Origin: Bdellovibrio sp. SKB1291214 | GTDB taxonomy: Bacteria; Bdellovibrionota; Bdellovibrionia; Bdellovibrionales; Bdellovibrionaceae | DNA length: 64,000 nucleotides | Assembly (NCBI RefSeq): GCF_002209355.2 | Contig: NZ_CP106855.1 | Location: 2,976,001-3,040,000, forward strand | Direction of reading: 5' to 3' | In this document: positions 18,341 to 27,133 of the stretch, piece after piece | Layout of the letters: the number at the start of each line of letters is the position of its first letter | Position numbering within the stretch: position 1 is the stretch's first letter | Program-made: the position numbers and the translations under genes | Notes under the pieces: model-generated | Databases searched by the model: none | What the model saw: only the letters and a program-made list of their open reading frames with translations | What the model was told of the DNA's origin: nothing

Positions 18341-19161
18341 TAGAATTGTCCTCCGAGGGTCAGTAAGCCTTCAAGCTCGCCACTTTGAACATGCTTTTGA
18401 AAAGGATGGTATACCAGTGCACTGACGTTCCAGGATTTTTCAGTCCAAGTTGAACGCCCCCCTGCTCGCCATTCTGTCATCGTGGGACCCAGATCTTCAC
18501 TGTTACTGACTCTTTGATAAATCTCCCCGTAAGCATCTAAAGTAAGTTTTGGACGAGGAAACCACCGATACCCTTGCTTAATCCACACCAGCGATACAGG
18601 CGTTCGATCCAGACGCGGAACAAAGGCTGATTCAAAATAGCCTTCGCTAAAATTTTTAGTCATCCCCCACATCCAAAGATCACCGGCACTGAACACCATG
18701 CGAGGATCCCAAGTTGTTTTACGTTCCTCGTCGTTCATTCCCATAACGGAACGATACCCCACTTGCGTATTTAACTTTACACCTGGATAAAACTGGAATT
18801 GCAGTCCCACGTTAGGGTTAAAAGTATTGTCGTAATATTTTCCCTTAGCCCCGGGAGATTGATACTGAACGTTCGCACCTAAATAAGCGGATAATCCCAC
18901 GGTGCCTAGCTGAGATAACGGCTGGTAATACCGAAGACGTGAATCCGTTACAAAGTCATAGTCATAGTAATAACTGCTTTCAGAATAGAAATCGAAAAAG
19001 CCCTTGGGTAGCGTTGACGAAGACCCGATCGGCAGCACACTCGTTGAAGATGTTCCCACATCAGGAGCAGCCGCTTCAGCACTTCCCCCCTGGGATTGGG
19101 CATTTGCTATTTTTGCAAAACTCAGCAGAGTGAGCATGACAATGACAATCTTGAAGTTCAT
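18340..19161 (-). CDS. Outer membrane beta-barrel protein, NfrA C-terminal-like
   Basis: About 273 residues from the ATG at 19161, chosen because GGAG sits seven bases upstream; the TTG at 19173 overlaps that site. A signal peptide (MNFKIVIVMLTLLSFAKIAN, cleavage before QSQGG) leads into alternating aromatic beta strands such as FDFYSESSYYYDYDFVTDSR and FNPNVGLQFQFYPGVKLN, and the final residue is Phe, as is common for outer membrane barrels. The strands and length fit the C-terminal barrel of NfrA, the export pore, without its TPR part. Its stop overlaps the start of the glycosyltransferase (TAATG). It is the first gene of the three-gene module. Confidence 0.72.
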   Translation of the reverse strand: MNFKIVIVMLTLLSFAKIANAQSQGGSAEAAAPDVGTSSTSVLPIGSSSTLPKGFFDFYSESSYYYDYDFVTDSRLRYYQPLSQLGTVGLSAYLGANVQYQSPGAKGKYYDNTFNPNVGLQFQFYPGVKLNTQVGYRSVMGMNDEERKTTWDPRMVFSAGDLWMWGMTKNFSEGYFESAFVPRLDRTPVSLVWIKQGYRWFPRPKLTLDAYGEIYQRVSNSEDLGPTMTEWRAGGRSTWTEKSWNVSALVYHPFQKHVQSGELEGLLTLGGQF

Positions 19162-19376
19162 TTGGTTCTCCAATTCATTCTTCGTAAAGATTCGTTTTCA
19201 ATTTTTCTGGAAGATGAACAAAGAAATTAAATGAACTAAAATTTAAAGAGGAGTTACGAACAAGAAAGTCCAGATCGCGTGCTAGAATACAAAATCATCA
19301 AGCACCCTCAGCATGACGGTTTGCATCGAAACGGCGTGTCTTTCCTTTATCATTTGTTAGGCGTAAGGTTGATGGC

Positions 19377-19763
19377 ATGAGTGAAAGAATAGAGATCGAA
19401 TCAAATGTCATGGATGATCGCCGCACAAAGGGCTATTTAGAAATAAAAAGTTTCAACCCCGCAGACAAAACCCGCGCGGCTTTGAAAAAGCTCGCACTAT
19501 GGTGGGGCCTTTCTATTATTTCGATCTTAATTCCCGTATTCCATTTTGTTCTGGTTCCGTTATTTTTCTTCTTAGGTTTTTTCTTTGCCAGAAAAGGCTA
19601 CAAGTCCGAAGGACAAGTTTTAGGTGGCGCAACAACATGCCCCCACTGCGGTGCCGACATCAAAGTAGATAAAGGAGAACTGAACTGGCCGGTCACAGAA
19701 ATCTGCCAAGCCTGCGCCAGAGTCGTGCGCATGGAACTTCCCGAAAAAAACTCCACAAACTAG
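19377..19763 (+). CDS. Small membrane protein with zinc ribbon
   Basis: A 128-residue orphan. Residues 35-75 form one or two hydrophobic helices (LALWWGLSIISILIPVFHFV followed by a further hydrophobic stretch), so it sits in the inner membrane. The C-terminal domain has two Cys pairs, CPHCGADI and ICQACARVV, about 26 residues apart, a treble-clef or rubredoxin-like zinc ribbon that would face the cytoplasm. No known family is recognised. It reads towards pstB and is separated from it by the palindromic element. Confidence 0.75.
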   Translation: MSERIEIESNVMDDRRTKGYLEIKSFNPADKTRAALKKLALWWGLSIISILIPVFHFVLVPLFFFLGFFFARKGYKSEGQVLGGATTCPHCGADIKVDKGELNWPVTEICQACARVVRMELPEKNSTN

Positions 19764-19771
19764 AAGTGGTC

Positions 19772-19878
19772 AAAAAGGCGTCAGCGCAAGGCGGAGGCGA
19801 GCGACTGCCACGAAGGCGTACTCAAAGTACGCCGAAGAGCAAGGCGCTCGCCTCCAACGCAGTCGATGGCGCCTTTTT
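19772..19878. repeat. Long palindromic element between convergent genes, probable bidirectional terminator
   Basis: About 107 bases with three nested inverted pairs. The outer arms are AAAAAGGCG (19772-19780) and CGCCTTTTT (19870-19878); the middle arms are GGCGGAGGCGAGCG and CGCTCGCCTCC; the core is GGCGTACT-CAA-AGTACGCC around 19814. The outer arms give each strand a G+C-rich stem followed by a T-run, the pattern of a two-way rho-independent terminator. It is much longer and more G+C-rich than a normal terminator and looks like a member of an intergenic repeat family (REP/BIME-like). No second copy was noticed in this window. Confidence 0.75.
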
Positions 19879-19890
19879 CACCGCTTCGGG

Positions 19891-20664
19891 TTACCCGAAA
19901 CGGCCTGTGATGTAGTTTTCTGTCTTCTGATCCTTCGGATTCGTAAAGACCTGATCACTACCGCCAAATTCAATCAAATCACCTAAGTACATAAAGGCTG
20001 TGTAATCTGAAACACGCGCTGCTTGATGCAGACTGTGTGTGACGATCGCGATAGTCACATCTTTACGAAGCTCTTGAATAAGTTCTTCGATATGACGAGT
20101 GGAAATCGGATCAAGAGCAGAAGTTGGCTCATCTAAAAGCAAAATTTCAGGCTCCGTCGCCAACGCGCGAGCGATGCAAAGTCGCTGTTGTTGCCCGCCG
20201 GAAAGTGCGGTCGCTGAAGAATTCAAACGATCTTTAACTTCCGTCCAAAGACCTGCTTGTTGCAAAGATTTTTCGACACGTTCTTCGATGAAGGCTTTCT
20301 TTTTAACGCCGCGAACTTTTAGGCCGTACGCCACGTTTTCGTAAATACTCTTTGGGAATGGATTTGGTTTTTGGAAAACCATTCCGATACGCATGCGCAC
20401 TTCCATTGGATCGATGTCTTTACCCAAGATATTGATGCCGTCGGGATGCAATGTGATCTCACCTTGATAGTGAGCATTCGCATAAAGATCGTGCATACGA
20501 TTGAAACAACGAAGAAGTGTCGTCTTACCGCACCCCGAAGGTCCGATCAAAGCCGTCACGCGATTTTCATAAATCGGAAGAGTGATGCCATTAAGCACCT
20601 TTTTTTCTCCATAAGAGAAAACAAGATCTTTAACTTCCGCTCTTAGTACTAATTCGTTACTCAT
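19891..20664 (-). CDS. pstB: Phosphate ABC transporter ATPase PstB
   Basis: A 257-residue ABC ATPase on the cytoplasmic side of the high-affinity phosphate uptake system. Walker A is [20 protein letters not shown], the FNRMHDL tail being characteristic of PstB; the Q-loop is [14 protein letters not shown]; the signature is [15 protein letters not shown]; Walker B is [16 protein letters not shown]; the H-loop is [13 protein letters not shown]. The length is normal. It is the last gene of a leftward pstSCAB operon, 54 bases after pstA. The phoU gene that often follows is absent. Confidence 0.97.
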   Translation of the reverse strand: MSNELVLRAEVKDLVFSYGEKKVLNGITLPIYENRVTALIGPSGCGKTTLLRCFNRMHDLYANAHYQGEITLHPDGINILGKDIDPMEVRMRIGMVFQKPNPFPKSIYENVAYGLKVRGVKKKAFIEERVEKSLQQAGLWTEVKDRLNSSATALSGGQQQRLCIARALATEPEILLLDEPTSALDPISTRHIEELIQELRKDVTIAIVTHSLHQAARVSDYTAFMYLGDLIEFGGSDQVFTNPKDQKTENYITGRFG

Positions 20665-20718
20665 AAAATTTCCTAAACTTTCAAAAACTCAAAACTTGGG
20701 CAAAGTGTGTCCGTACCT

Positions 20719-21636
20719 TTACCACTTCATCTTTTTACGGAAGCGAGAACGAAGCCAGATGGCTCCGCCATTCATAATCAATGTCATCAAAAGCAACACG
20801 ATACCTGTTGCTGCAGCATTGGTATGGAAAGCTGCCTGAGGACGAGATAACCAGTTAAACATTTGGATCGGCATGACCGTGAATGGGTCCATTAGCCATT
20901 TAAAATTCAGATAAGGCAGATGCGCATCCACGGGAGACGTCGGAAGAAATGCAATAAACGTCAACGCTCCGATTGTGATCAAGGGAGCTGTCTCCCCGAT
21001 AGCACGGGACAAAGAGATAATCACTCCCGTCAAAATACCACCTGATGAGTACGGCAAGATGTGGTAACGAATTGTCTGCCATTTACTAGCACCCATCGCA
21101 TAGCTTGCTTCACGAATGATATTTGGAATAGAGCGGATGGCTTCTCGAGTGGTCACGATGATGATTGGCAGAACCAACAATCCTAGGGTCAAACCCGCAG
21201 TCAAAATACTTTGACCTAATTTTAGTTTATAAACGAAAAGCCCTAAGGCCATAAGACCATAAGTGATAGAAGGAATTCCCGCCAGGTTCACAATATTCAG
21301 CTCAATCAATGCAGAGATCCAGTTTTTCTTAGCGTATTCCTCGAGGTAAACACCTGCGGCAACGCCCAGTGGAATTGCACAAAACGCTGTCGTTAGCATA
21401 ATACAGAAAGAACCAACCCACGCTGATAAGATCCCGGCTTTTTCAGGGAATCGCGACGGAAAGTTTGCAAAAAACGCAAAATCAATACGAGGGACGCCCG
21501 TCATCGCAAGATCTACGATCAAAGCAAGCAACGTAATTAAAGCAAATAACAAAGCCATCAGACCCGCTAATGCAAAAAAGAAATCCCACATCTGGCGACG
21601 CTTAATATTGGAAAGAAGGTCTTGTCTTGATTCCAT
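20719..21636 (-). CDS. pstA: Phosphate ABC transporter permease PstA
   Basis: A 305-residue permease with six main transmembrane helices. The EAA-type cytoplasmic loop is visible around residues 175-215 (REAIRSIPNIIREASYAMGASKWQTIRYHI), matching the PstA pattern, followed by SRAIGETAPLITIGAL. The residues YGLMALGLFVYKLKLGQSIL precede it. Its start directly abuts the pstC stop. It forms the membrane channel with PstC. Confidence 0.95.
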   Translation of the reverse strand: MESRQDLLSNIKRRQMWDFFFALAGLMALLFALITLLALIVDLAMTGVPRIDFAFFANFPSRFPEKAGILSAWVGSFCIMLTTAFCAIPLGVAAGVYLEEYAKKNWISALIELNIVNLAGIPSITYGLMALGLFVYKLKLGQSILTAGLTLGLLVLPIIIVTTREAIRSIPNIIREASYAMGASKWQTIRYHILPYSSGGILTGVIISLSRAIGETAPLITIGALTFIAFLPTSPVDAHLPYLNFKWLMDPFTVMPIQMFNWLSRPQAAFHTNAAATGIVLLLMTLIMNGGAIWLRSRFRKKMKW

Positions 21637-22575
21637 CTATTCCTTCTCCTGAAATTTTTTACGAAGCCACAAACCGATCACATTGAAACACAAAGTTAAG
21701 CACAAAAGACTTAAACCCGCGACATAGATCGATTGATAACCGATGGAGCCATGTGGAAGATCTCCAAGGCTCACCTGGACGATAAAGGCTGTGATCGTGG
21801 CCGACGGCTCCAAAGGATTCAAAGTTAAATTGGGTTGCATGCCGGCTGCAATCGCCACAACCATCGTCTCACCCAGTGCGCGCGAAATTCCCAAAATATA
21901 GGCTGAAGTGATACCTGAAAATGCTGCCGGGATAACCACGCGGAAAGCAGTTTGCATACGAGAAGCACCCACCGCAAACGAAGCCTCGCGCAAGTGGCTT
22001 GGTACCGAGCGCATAGCATCTTCACTTAAAGAGCTGATGTATGGGATGATCATCACCCCCATCACCAGTCCCGCGCTCAAAACGTTAAAGCCTCCCATGG
22101 AAGGAAAAACTTTTTGCAAAAGCGGAGTCACAAATAACAGTGCAAAGTAACCGTAGACGACCGTTGGCACAGCTGCCAACAGCTCAAGGATCGGTTTCAT
22201 GACTTCGCGAACATTGGGGCGCACATATTCACTGAGGAAAGCTGCTGCCACAGTTCCCAGTGGAATCGCCACAAGCAAAGCAATGATCGTTGTTAAGAAC
22301 GTTCCACAAAGAAGGGGCAAGATACCATAGTGAGCATTCTCAAATAAGGGAGTCCACTCACGATCGGTGATAAAATCCCAAAAGCTCACATGTTCAAAGA
22401 ATGGAATACTTTCGGTAACAAGAATTCCGACGATACCTAAAGTTACAAATACCGAACTCGCAGCCGCCAAGAATAAAGCGCCTTCAATAAGACGTTCCTT
22501 CAAACGACGCATGCGGCGGACAGGATGGTCCGCAGATGTAAATTCAGAAAGTTTCTTTAATTGTTTTTTACTCAC
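21637..22575 (-). CDS. pstC: Phosphate ABC transporter permease PstC
   Basis: A 312-residue permease paired with PstA. It has the PstC loop SEDAMRSVPSHLREASFAVG, then SRALGETMVVAIAAGMQPNL, and about six helices. The start of the coding region carries a 35-residue basic cytoplasmic N-terminus. It lies eleven bases after pstS, so one transcript is likely. Confidence 0.95.
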   Translation of the reverse strand: MSKKQLKKLSEFTSADHPVRRMRRLKERLIEGALFLAAASSVFVTLGIVGILVTESIPFFEHVSFWDFITDREWTPLFENAHYGILPLLCGTFLTTIIALLVAIPLGTVAAAFLSEYVRPNVREVMKPILELLAAVPTVVYGYFALLFVTPLLQKVFPSMGGFNVLSAGLVMGVMIIPYISSLSEDAMRSVPSHLREASFAVGASRMQTAFRVVIPAAFSGITSAYILGISRALGETMVVAIAAGMQPNLTLNPLEPSATITAFIVQVSLGDLPHGSIGYQSIYVAGLSLLCLTLCFNVIGLWLRKKFQEKE

Positions 22576-22586
22576 GCTGTGACTTC

Positions 22587-23600
22587 TTACTGAGCGCTTT
22601 CGCGCTTCATCAGGTCATCAATCTTGATGCCGATTTCAGAATGGCCACCAAATACGGTGCCCACTTTTTTCATCTTGATGTGTTCCAATCCAGTTGTGTA
22701 AGCCGCCGCGGGAAGGGCTACGTACTTTACTTCAGGAACAATGCTTGGAGATTTTTGAAGAAAGAAATTCGCAAACTCTAAAACTTCAGCTTTTGCCAAA
22801 GATTTTTCGTTCAAATAAATAAACACCGGGCGCGACAAGGGAAAGTACTCCCCACTTTCAACAGTCGCTTTTGTTGGAGTTACCGCTTCGTTTTTCTTGG
22901 GAGCCTTTTCACCCCCAACCACCGGAACGATGCGAAGCTTGGTGTTATTTTCCTCTGCATAAGCCAATGGGATATATCCAATTGCATTTTGATCGTTCGC
23001 TACACCGGTTACCAATGTATTGTCGTCTTCGCTGGCTGTATAATCGCCACGGGAAGATTTTGCCTTACCCACGATGGCTTCCGTGAAGTAATCAAACGTC
23101 CCTGAATCGGAACCCGCTCCAAATAGTTTCATTTTCTCTTTGGGCCATGCGGGATTCACGTCAGACCAAAGCATAATCTTACCCTGGGCAGTGGGTTCCC
23201 ACATTTTTTTTAGTTCTTTAACAGTGATCGATTTTAACCACGTGTTTTTTGGACTTACGATAATAGCTGTTGCATCGTAAGCAATGGGAAGTTCAATGAA
23301 GCGAACATTTTTAGATTTACACTTTTCAAGTTCACCGGATTGAATCGGACGAGAAGCATTTTGGACATCTGTTTCGCCACGGCAGAACTTTTTAAAGCCT
23401 CCACCCGTTCCAGAAATGCCAACTGTCACACGAACTTTGCCGCGCTTGGAAGTTTGATATTCTTCGGCCATAGCCTCAGTGATTGGGAAAACTGTGCTGG
23501 ATCCATCAATACGAATCACAGGAACTTGAGCGTACACACGCTTCCCCACAAATGATGCTGCAAAAATAAGCATTGCTGATACTAACTGAAGGTATTTCAT
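22587..23600 (-). CDS. pstS: Phosphate-binding periplasmic protein PstS
   Basis: A 337-residue exported phosphate-binding protein. The ATG at 23600 is chosen because it opens a signal peptide ([20 protein letters not shown], cleavage near VYAQ) and has GGGAA at the right distance; upstream in-frame starts at 23630 and 23612 would add residues that do not look like a leader. The mature protein has [40 protein letters not shown] and [18 protein letters not shown], all phosphate-site segments of the family. It is the first gene of the operon, and a divergent PAS histidine kinase starts about 117 bases away. A clear Pho box was not found. Confidence 0.95.
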   Translation of the reverse strand: MKYLQLVSAMLIFAASFVGKRVYAQVPVIRIDGSSTVFPITEAMAEEYQTSKRGKVRVTVGISGTGGGFKKFCRGETDVQNASRPIQSGELEKCKSKNVRFIELPIAYDATAIIVSPKNTWLKSITVKELKKMWEPTAQGKIMLWSDVNPAWPKEKMKLFGAGSDSGTFDYFTEAIVGKAKSSRGDYTASEDDNTLVTGVANDQNAIGYIPLAYAEENNTKLRIVPVVGGEKAPKKNEAVTPTKATVESGEYFPLSRPVFIYLNEKSLAKAEVLEFANFFLQKSPSIVPEVKYVALPAAAYTTGLEHIKMKKVGTVFGGHSEIGIKIDDLMKRESAQ

Positions 23601-23716
23601 ACACTTTCCCATTCGAACGGAATCTAGCACGGGGTATTTTGGGAGTATTGTTAAGGTTTGATTATGATTTAGCCATTTTGCGTTATTGATCTCTTCGAGC
23701 TATCATTAATTTCAAT

Positions 23717-25225
23717 ATGGCTGAAGAAAAACTTAAAAACCAAAAAACTCTTGTTGAGCAGGTGTTTGAATTCTTGCCGAGCGCCGTTTATCTATTTGAT
23801 ATCGAAGCTGGCACCATGGCTTGGTTTAACGAAAATGTGGCCAGTCGCTTTGGATGGACTCAAGAACAACTTCGCGCTATGGGGCAAGATTATTGGGCGA
23901 CGGTGATGCACCCGGACGATTTAAGCACACTTGCGAAGTCACGGGACTATGTTGTTTCTAAAATGGCCGACGGCGAGGTTTTGCACTTCGAGTATCGCTT
24001 CAAAGATGCTTGGGGTCAGTATCACTGGATCGATGATCGTATCACTGTCTTTAAGCGAGACGAAAAGGGAAAACCTGTCAGTGTGGTCGGCATCGCGGCA
24101 GTCGTTGATGATCAGAAAGCCCATGAGACTCGCCTGTCACAAACTCTTGAAAAATTAAACCTCTCTTTATCCGCCGCAAAGATGGCAACTTTTGAATACG
24201 ATCCTGAAATTCCTGAGGGAGTTTGGGATAAGCGCATGTTTGAACTTCATGGCGAAGAGCCAAATGACGATCCCTTAGAAACTTTCCGTCGCCGGGTTTT
24301 ACCGGAGGACCGCGAACCTTCTTCGACACAATTCATGGAAGCTTATCGCAGTAATAATCCTGAAATTTATATTCGCTATCGCGTGCGCCATGACGACGGC
24401 TCGATTCATCACGTGAATTGTTACGGCCGAAGACAAGAAACCTCCACGGGCTCTCGTTTTTATGGTGTTGCCTGGGACTCGACACGGGAAATTCAAACAG
24501 AAGCACAAATCGAAGAAACAAAAGCTAAAATGGTATCTGCTGCCAAAATGGCAGCCCTCGGCGAAATGTCAGGCGGTATCGCGCATGAAATCAACAATCC
24601 TCTGACTGTTATTCAGGCCCGTTCCTTTCAGCTCACTCAGATGGTGGAGCAAGGAAAAATAGACCCGGAAAAAATCAAACAAGCCGCAGAAAGCATCAGC
24701 AAGACAGCAGATAAAATCGCTAAAATTATTAAATCTTTGCGCTCGTTTTCTCGCGAAGGCGAACAAGACCCATTCGAGTTTGTATCAGCCAAAACATTGG
24801 TGGAAGAAACTTTGGAGTTTTGCAAAACTCGTTTTTACAATTATGGCGTCGAACTTTTCTTATCAGATATCGATGAAGATTTAGAGATTGAGTGTCGCAT
24901 TATTCAAATTGAACAAGTTTTGTTAAATCTATTAAATAACTCATTCGATGCTACTCAAAAATCCGAGGAAAAATGGATTCGGGTCGAAGCCAAAGAGTAT
25001 GGGGATTATATAGATATTAAGGTCGTCGATTCGGGACCAAGAATCCCAGACGACGTTGCAGAAAAAATTATGCAGCCCTTCTTCACAACGAAGGAGCTCG
25101 GCAAAGGAACCGGCCTGGGTTTGAGTATTTCGTCAGGAATTATGAAAAACCACAAGGGTGGATTGTTCTTGGATAGAGCAGCAAGCAACACCACTTTCGT
25201 AATGCGCTTGCCTCGCCTTCAATAA
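23717..25225 (+). CDS. Two-PAS sensor histidine kinase
   Basis: A 502-residue cytoplasmic sensor kinase without membrane helices. Domain order: PAS/PAC at about residues 12-135 (AVYLFDIEAGTMAWFNENVA, then YWATVMHPDDL), a second PAS/PAC at about 145-262 (IYIRYRVRHDDGSIHHVNCY), HisKA around the phospho-accepting His at about residue 290 (GGIAHEINNPLTVIQ), and the ATPase domain with N box QVLLNLLNNSFDATQ and GKGTGLGLSISSGIM. The usual DxGxGI of the G1 box reads DSGPRI, a small deviation. No response regulator is adjacent. It starts divergently from pstS, so a role in phosphate sensing is possible but unproven. Confidence 0.9.
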   Translation: MAEEKLKNQKTLVEQVFEFLPSAVYLFDIEAGTMAWFNENVASRFGWTQEQLRAMGQDYWATVMHPDDLSTLAKSRDYVVSKMADGEVLHFEYRFKDAWGQYHWIDDRITVFKRDEKGKPVSVVGIAAVVDDQKAHETRLSQTLEKLNLSLSAAKMATFEYDPEIPEGVWDKRMFELHGEEPNDDPLETFRRRVLPEDREPSSTQFMEAYRSNNPEIYIRYRVRHDDGSIHHVNCYGRRQETSTGSRFYGVAWDSTREIQTEAQIEETKAKMVSAAKMAALGEMSGGIAHEINNPLTVIQARSFQLTQMVEQGKIDPEKIKQAAESISKTADKIAKIIKSLRSFSREGEQDPFEFVSAKTLVEETLEFCKTRFYNYGVELFLSDIDEDLEIECRIIQIEQVLLNLLNNSFDATQKSEEKWIRVEAKEYGDYIDIKVVDSGPRIPDDVAEKIMQPFFTTKELGKGTGLGLSISSGIMKNHKGGLFLDRAASNTTFVMRLPRLQ

Positions 25226-25226
25226 T

Positions 25227-25817
25227 TTATGGATTGAACTCAAAGCCCTTTTCAGGGCTCCAATGAATGCGGTAAACCACACAGTTTGGGATTGGCAATG
25301 GTTCTTGCAAATCAGGTCTTAATGAGTGCAAGAACCTTTTAAGCATGAGCCCATGAGTACAGAGTCCCGCCACTGTAAACTCATTACCTTCGCAGAATTC
25401 TTGCAAGCCTTTTTGAAAGCGGTCAATGGCATCAACCGCGCACTCGCCGTTTGCATAAGTAAAATTAAAATCCTTAAATTCATGAGAGGTCCATTTAATC
25501 CAGTTATCCTCACCATGTTTCTTGCAGATTTCATCTTGGGTCATACCCTCGATGTCACCTAAAAATACTTCGCGGAAATTTTCAGAATAAAAAGTGGGCG
25601 CATTTAAATTTTTATTAGCTATAGACGCTGTCTGCTGAGCACGGCAAAGATCACTGCTGGCCATGATCTCGACAGGGTTGTCCTTAAAGAAGTCTTGGAG
25701 TACTGTCGCCTGTTTTCGACCTTCATCATTGAGTGGAATATCGGAGTGCCCTTGCATACGGCGAAGAAGATTCCAATCAGTTTGTCCATGTCTGAAAAGA
25801 TAAATGGTTTTTCTCAT
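25227..25817 (-). CDS. Histidine phosphatase (phosphoglycerate mutase-like)
   Basis: A 196-residue protein from the ATG at 25817, which opens MRKTIYLFRHGQTDWNLLRR, the RHG catalytic motif of the histidine phosphatase superfamily with the phosphorylated His in the first ten residues. Further family residues are the Arg in SSDLCRAQQTA, an acidic acid/base residue in the region FREVFLGDIEGMT, and the second His in VAGLCTHGLMLKRF. It resembles cobalamin-type or GpmB-like phosphatases more than true mutases. It converges with the kinase gene; its upstream start region overlaps the divergent EI24 gene only at non-coding bases. Confidence 0.88.
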   Translation of the reverse strand: MRKTIYLFRHGQTDWNLLRRMQGHSDIPLNDEGRKQATVLQDFFKDNPVEIMASSDLCRAQQTASIANKNLNAPTFYSENFREVFLGDIEGMTQDEICKKHGEDNWIKWTSHEFKDFNFTYANGECAVDAIDRFQKGLQEFCEGNEFTVAGLCTHGLMLKRFLHSLRPDLQEPLPIPNCVVYRIHWSPEKGFEFNP

Positions 25818-25871
25818 GATCGCTTCATTGAAACACTTGCAAGACGAATTTAAAAGAGGAAAGATGTTTTC

Positions 25872-26597
25872 ATGCACAAGATAATCAAAACTTTCAGACA
25901 GTCTTTTGAATCTTTGTTTAGCTCTCGCCTTTTGCTTCTGACATTTCTCCCCCCGATCCTAGCGGTGGTCGCAGTCTTTGCGGTTTTCTTTTTCTTTTGG
26001 GGCAGCTGGACGATGGCGCTGGATGGCTTTCTGCAAGGGCTTTGGCCTTTTCAGTGGCTTCATGATTTTAAAGGAGCCGAGGGTTATTTTGATGCCATCG
26101 CAGCCGTTTTATTAGTTTTACTTTTTGTTCCGGCCTGCTTTCTTTTTGCACTTATTTTAGTTTCCATATTTGTTTTACCTCTGGCTTTAAAATGGATTGC
26201 CGAAAAAGACTTTCCTCATTTGGAAAAAAAACGCGGTGGCTCGTTAATTGGAAGTCTTTGGAATACTTTGTATGCCACGGCTTTATTTATATTCTGGTTC
26301 ACAGTGACTTTGCCTTTATGGTTGGTTCCCATGGGCCCGATGCTTGTGCCTTTGACCTTGACCTCGTGGTTGAATAAAAGAGTGTTTTTGTATGATGTCC
26401 TTCAAGATTATGCGAGCGAGGAAGAGCGCCAATTGATTGAAAAAAATGAGGCAAATCCTCTTTTCGGGATGGGTATGATCCTGGGATTTTTTTCCTACAT
26501 CCCCTTTGCGCTCTTCTTTATCCCCGTGTTTGCAGCCATCTGTTATACCTATTACGGCTTAAACTCGCTTACAGTCCTAAGATCCAAGAAATCGTAA
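25872..26597 (+). CDS. EI24/CysZ-like inner membrane protein
   Basis: A 241-residue protein with four to six hydrophobic helices (LLLLTFLPPILAVVAVFAVF, LLVLLFVPACFLFALILVSI, LFIFWFTVTLPLWLVPMGPM and a helix near 205-230). The pattern, with the SFESLFSSR N-terminus and a LPLALKWIAEKDFPHLEKKR loop, fits the EI24/CysZ family, which includes sulfate permease CysZ. Bacterial EI24 proteins outside CysZ have no assigned function. A purine-rich AGAGGAAAG precedes the ATG. The cargo cannot be predicted. Confidence 0.72.
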   Translation: MHKIIKTFRQSFESLFSSRLLLLTFLPPILAVVAVFAVFFFFWGSWTMALDGFLQGLWPFQWLHDFKGAEGYFDAIAAVLLVLLFVPACFLFALILVSIFVLPLALKWIAEKDFPHLEKKRGGSLIGSLWNTLYATALFIFWFTVTLPLWLVPMGPMLVPLTLTSWLNKRVFLYDVLQDYASEEERQLIEKNEANPLFGMGMILGFFSYIPFALFFIPVFAAICYTYYGLNSLTVLRSKKS

Positions 26598-26653
26598 TTG
26601 AGCACAGGCGGGAACGGAGAAAAACCTACCCTGAGACCCTCGAAGGCTAGATT

Positions 26654-27133
26654 TTGAGCACCAAATCGGCTATGCTTTTCGCCGTGAGCAAATGCAGTCA
26701 GGAACGTAAAAATATCGATATCGACACTCTTGAAGAAAGAGTTCGTAAAGCTGGGATGAAATTGACCCAGCAACGCAGTCAGATGCTAAAAATCCTTTTG
26801 CATCACCCAGAACCTATTTCTGCCGATGAAATTTTTAAAAAGCTGGGCGGTAAAGAAGCTGGTGTCGACCTGGTTACTATTTACCGCATCCTTAAGAAGT
26901 TTGAAGAAACTCTGCTAGTCAGTCGCCTTGAATTCGGCGACGGGATTGCCCGCTTTGAGCTCACGTTAGAGTCGGGCCACCATCACCATCACGTCATTTG
27001 CCGCAACTGCCAACGTGTTGAACCTTTGCATATCTGCGATTTAGATCAACACATTCATATGGTTGAAAAGATGGGCTATAAACAAGTTGCCCACCGTCTG
27101 GATTTCTTTGGCCTGTGCTCAAAGTGCCAGTAA
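26654..27133 (+). CDS. Fur-family metalloregulator
   Basis: About 159 residues from TTG at 26654; ATG at 26672 and GTG at 26684 are possible alternatives. The winged-helix region (LTQQRSQMLKILLHHPEPIS, then VDLVTIYRILKKFEETLLVS) is the Fur DNA-binding domain. The dimerisation domain begins FELTLESGHHHHHVICRNCQ and ends FFGLCSKCQ, giving two C-x-x-C pairs that form the structural zinc site, with the His cluster as regulatory site. The His-rich stretch is like that of Fur and Zur. Which metal is sensed cannot be decided; a His-rich CDF zinc exporter lies further right (40.8 kb) but not adjacent. Its stop codon abuts that of the isomerase gene. Confidence 0.92.
   Translation: MSTKSAMLFAVSKCSQERKNIDIDTLEERVRKAGMKLTQQRSQMLKILLHHPEPISADEIFKKLGGKEAGVDLVTIYRILKKFEETLLVSRLEFGDGIARFELTLESGHHHHHVICRNCQRVEPLHICDLDQHIHMVEKMGYKQVAHRLDFFGLCSKCQ

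Noticed and set aside
23601-23716. Pho box between pstS and the histidine kinase
   Set aside because: No pair of CTGTCAT-like repeats at proper spacing could be seen.
25240-25262. Hairpin AGCCCTTTTCAGGGCT as terminator of the histidine kinase gene
   Set aside because: It lies within the coding end of the convergent phosphatase gene and is short, with no T-run.
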